From Tubulanus polymorphus (lineage: Eukaryota; Nemertea; Palaeonemertea; Tubulaniformes; Tubulanidae): 64,000 nucleotides of DNA. Below, piece by piece: positions 61,318 to 64,000 of this stretch. The notes below the pieces were generated by a model. It worked only from the letters and a program-made list of their open reading frames with translations, had not been told where the DNA came from and did no database searches. The position numbers and the translations under genes were made by a program. Location of the stretch: contig NC_134029.1 in assembly GCF_964204645.1 (NCBI RefSeq), positions 7,334,001 to 7,398,000 on the forward strand, read 5' to 3'. Each line of letters begins with the position of its first letter. Within the stretch, counting starts at the first letter, position 1.

Positions 61318-61849
61318 CCATAGTAACCAGGTTTACATTCTACATAAGGTAAGACTGGACGTAAACAAGGTCCGACTGAAATTTCGGTTTAATCGCTAAT
61401 GGTTACCTCGTGTTTTCAATAAATGCACGAATTTGAAACTCAAACCGATTCGGCGAGTAACCTCCCAAAAGCTCCCACGATAATCATAAGATATAAGCCC
61501 CACAATCAGCCTCGAAACCCGCGTTTTCCCTAAAGAATGCTGTAAATGTATAAGGCGATGTATACATATAATTCGAGCTGGCAGGTAATCGGAGTATTTT
61601 TCAGTGAATCGGAGAAAGAGTAAACAATTCTGTCGCGTAAAAATCGTTACAATATTTAATCTAGCCGTCAAAAAAGACAAATCGACACGCAACACTCGCC
61701 TTATCGCACGGTAAACAAGAGAATCTGATGATTAGCATCTGGAAAGATTTACACCGGACTGTGTATTCACGAACATGTTTCACAAAGCTTAATCGGGCGA
61801 TACAAAAAAAAGTCGAGTATCGTCACGATTGAAATTTACAGCGATGAAA

Positions 61850-62331
61850 TACAGTAGAACTCGCTTAAGATTTTTTGATCCGGATTTTCACTCGATACGA
61901 ATGAAATATTTGATCCATTCAATCCGGAACAACCCTGTTAACTATTATTCATAATTAGGAGAAATCTGGCAAGTCCCTAGTCATTCAAATGAGGTACCGG
62001 CAACTGTACTGTGGCAAGCGAGGATTCCACTTATGACGGTTGCGGATCCGTCAGTGGTTATTCGGTTACCGCGGTTCAATCTTTTCCACATTTCGATTAA
62101 ATTCGAATCAACTTTTCTCATCGGCGAATCTTTTCTCAGTAAAACTATACCCGCACACTCATCGGGACACGTGAATCTTATATCAAATTTATGACCTGTT
62201 TTGACAAAAGCTCCATTCGGGAGCCTAAAAATCCAGTTCAAAGGAAAATGAACTAATTTTCACTATCTATTACTGAGTGCATTGTTGCGCCATCTGGTGT
62301 ACCGCTACCCCAATCAGTGAGTTCTACTGTA
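61850..62331. mobile_element. Pogo/Tigger-like non-autonomous element
   Basis: TACAGTAGAACTCGCTTAAG at the left and AGTGAGTTCTACTGTA at the right are terminal inverted repeats ending in TA. An open frame of 86 codons inside (62241-61981, minus) resembles no transposase I know and is probably chance. Confidence 0.7.
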
Positions 62332-63407
62332 TCAATCAAATTTCTGCATTTCTACGAGTTGTATACATCACATAGACCGCTCGGTATTATGGCACCCCTC
62401 ATTCATGAATATTTATCAACATTTCAATAATCCCCAATCTCACATATAATATTCTTCTAACCAACAAAATTAGGAATGAGAAACACACTAAGGAATGAAA
62501 ATATACACACTAATTTTTCACAAACTGCTATTAACAAACAATACATTTTTCAGTTTTCTGGAAGGCAATTATATTCATATTCATCATTTAATAGTTTTCA
62601 ATACAAATACAAATGGACACATGATAGTCAGCCATTTTGTTTCGATATATTTACACAAACGAATCTATACTTTAAGTTCTGTACAATAATTTCTTCTATA
62701 TGTTCTCCGCTAAAAATATCATAAACTCGAAATGCTCAGATTGTTTTTAATACTTTCCGTTCAACAAAACCGAGAATTGTAGATTTAATATTTCGTATAC
62801 AGTATCTTAATACAAATGATTGTAAAATATATACACATCGAGGCTCAGCAACCCCGCTTTAAGAGCAGGTTTTCTCTCACTCTTACTCAAAGGAATAGAT
62901 TCTATCAATTTTGCTTCTCATTCATAACGCCTAGTCTGCTCTGGTATCTGGGTCAGCAACTGCCATTCATGAAATTGTGAGATTTTTTCTGAACAGCAGT
63001 GTTCTGCTGTGAAAACCATTTTTGACATTGTAAATATAGTTAACTTTGTTATTGACTGAATCATCTCTCATATCTAAAATGGCATCATTCATTGGCATTA
63101 TAGACGGGGAAGATCTTTCAGTCAATATCGACAAATATCGTGTACCGCTGAATCTACGGTATATTACAGAGTAATAAATGGGCAACGAGCTAACCTCTGA
63201 AAACGTCAGCACATTTTTTTCGTGTATACCGTCTACTAAAACAGGGCAGAGGTACGAAACCTGCGCGGGGAGGATAGAGAACACAGATCTGACAAACTAA
63301 AAATAGTTTTACAGCAAAAACTAAACACACACGAAGTGGAAAGCCCGTGGAAGATCACAGTTATTATACAGATATTTGGTTTTTAACGTACGAAACGATC
63401 GGGCGTC

Positions 63408-64000
63408 TCATCTCAGTAGGAATTTCAACTGATGCGTTATCTCCGAATCGACTAACGACATCTGATGCTGAAAGTTCTGCGCGCCGAACACTTGTTGACA
63501 TTGAGCTAGTTGCGAATTGACGAAATCCTTCATCGATATTGAATGTACAGGATCATGCAGGTTTACCTGAAATATCATATCATATACTGCTATATGTTGA
63601 TGAATACCACTTCATTGGGATCTGATTCAGACATACGAGAAGCTTATGTATTTCGTACCTGTCTTTTTCGTTTGTCATGTTCAGTATCGGATTCATCTTC
63701 TTGTAGATCCTCTTCGCTGAACACCAAACAACTGAAAGGTCGCAAGAAAAGACACTTCTACAAAACCTTGATTACCAGGGCAATCAACATATGAACATGT
63801 TAATTCTAACATGGTGTCAAAACCCACAATGAAAAACCAATAAGCTTGAAAACATCAGAAGATTCATTAAGAACTCTGAATCTATCTATATTTAGTACAG
63901 CACTTTTCAAGTAAAATTCTAACCCATTCTATGGAGGAAATCCACTGACACTGACAGCTCAGAAGCAATTCGAAATGACTTACTCGATATGAGAACTGGA
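63408..64000 (-). CDS. C-terminal exons of an unidentified gene, possibly importin-beta family (partial)
   Basis: Three exon pieces join in one frame: 64000-63984 (cut by the window edge), 63731-63659 and 63566-63408, each with GT/AG borders. They give about 81 residues: an acidic stretch (CLVFSEEDLQEDESD), a basic KRKRQ, then DPVHSISMKDFVNSQLAQ and a helical C terminus ending HQLKFLLR. An acidic loop followed by a DPV-type C-terminal helix pair recalls the end of some importin-beta transport receptors (importin-9 or importin-11), but I cannot confirm this from so little sequence. The rest of the gene lies to the right of the window. The 3' untranslated region should run left from 63407. Confidence 0.6.

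Noticed and set aside
61981-62241. 86-codon minus-strand frame inside a pogo-like element
   Set aside because: No DDE or helix-turn-helix motif; the element's inverted ends explain the region better.

Overview
The window is eukaryotic nuclear DNA from an invertebrate animal. Genes are split into many short exons with GT..AG introns, non-coding DNA is AT-rich, and introns and spacers are full of short inverted-repeat transposons. No prokaryotic operon, CRISPR array, phage or viral gene is visible. The gene set is conserved animal cell biology. The repeat style (palindromic MITEs, a VNTR-core element like those of bivalves, pogo/Tigger-like ends) fits a marine lophotrochozoan such as a mollusc or annelid, but phylum cannot be proved from the sequence alone.

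Layout: 1-6588 has no recognisable gene. 6589-9415 (+) holds an ankyrin/SOCS-box gene closest to ASB13. 12835-20151 (-) holds PTPN9 (MEG2), a Sec14 lipid-binding domain joined to a tyrosine phosphatase. 24699-28810 (+) holds a CDC34/UBE2R ubiquitin-conjugating enzyme, divergent from PTPN9. 34476-39889 (-) holds ANKLE1 (ankyrin, LEM and GIY-YIG nuclease), divergent from 43899-50665 (+), a lysosomal glucosylceramidase (GBA1). 52778-54888 (-) holds a three-exon rhodopsin-type GPCR. 58486-59688 (-) holds a tiny secreted Kunitz/BPTI inhibitor. 63408-64000 (-) holds the last exons of a gene that continues off the right edge.

Exon borders were set by hand from protein similarity and splice sites. 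For UBE2R, ANKLE1, GBA1, the GPCR and the Kunitz gene the joined exons give a continuous frame from ATG to stop. PTPN9 and the ASB gene lack only an unlocated first coding exon. The genes are housekeeping or signalling genes with no common pathway, although ASB (substrate receptor of a Cullin-5 ligase) and CDC34 (E2 of Cullin-1 ligases) both serve ubiquitination.

The most informative non-gene structure is in GBA1 intron 1. A 431-bp-type palindromic MITE there has been split by an 858-bp element, and an unbroken sister MITE at 22218-22648 preserves the empty site. A longer copy of the inserted element at 13152-14405 carries four 154-bp tandem units against about one and a half. I found no convincing novel gene system.
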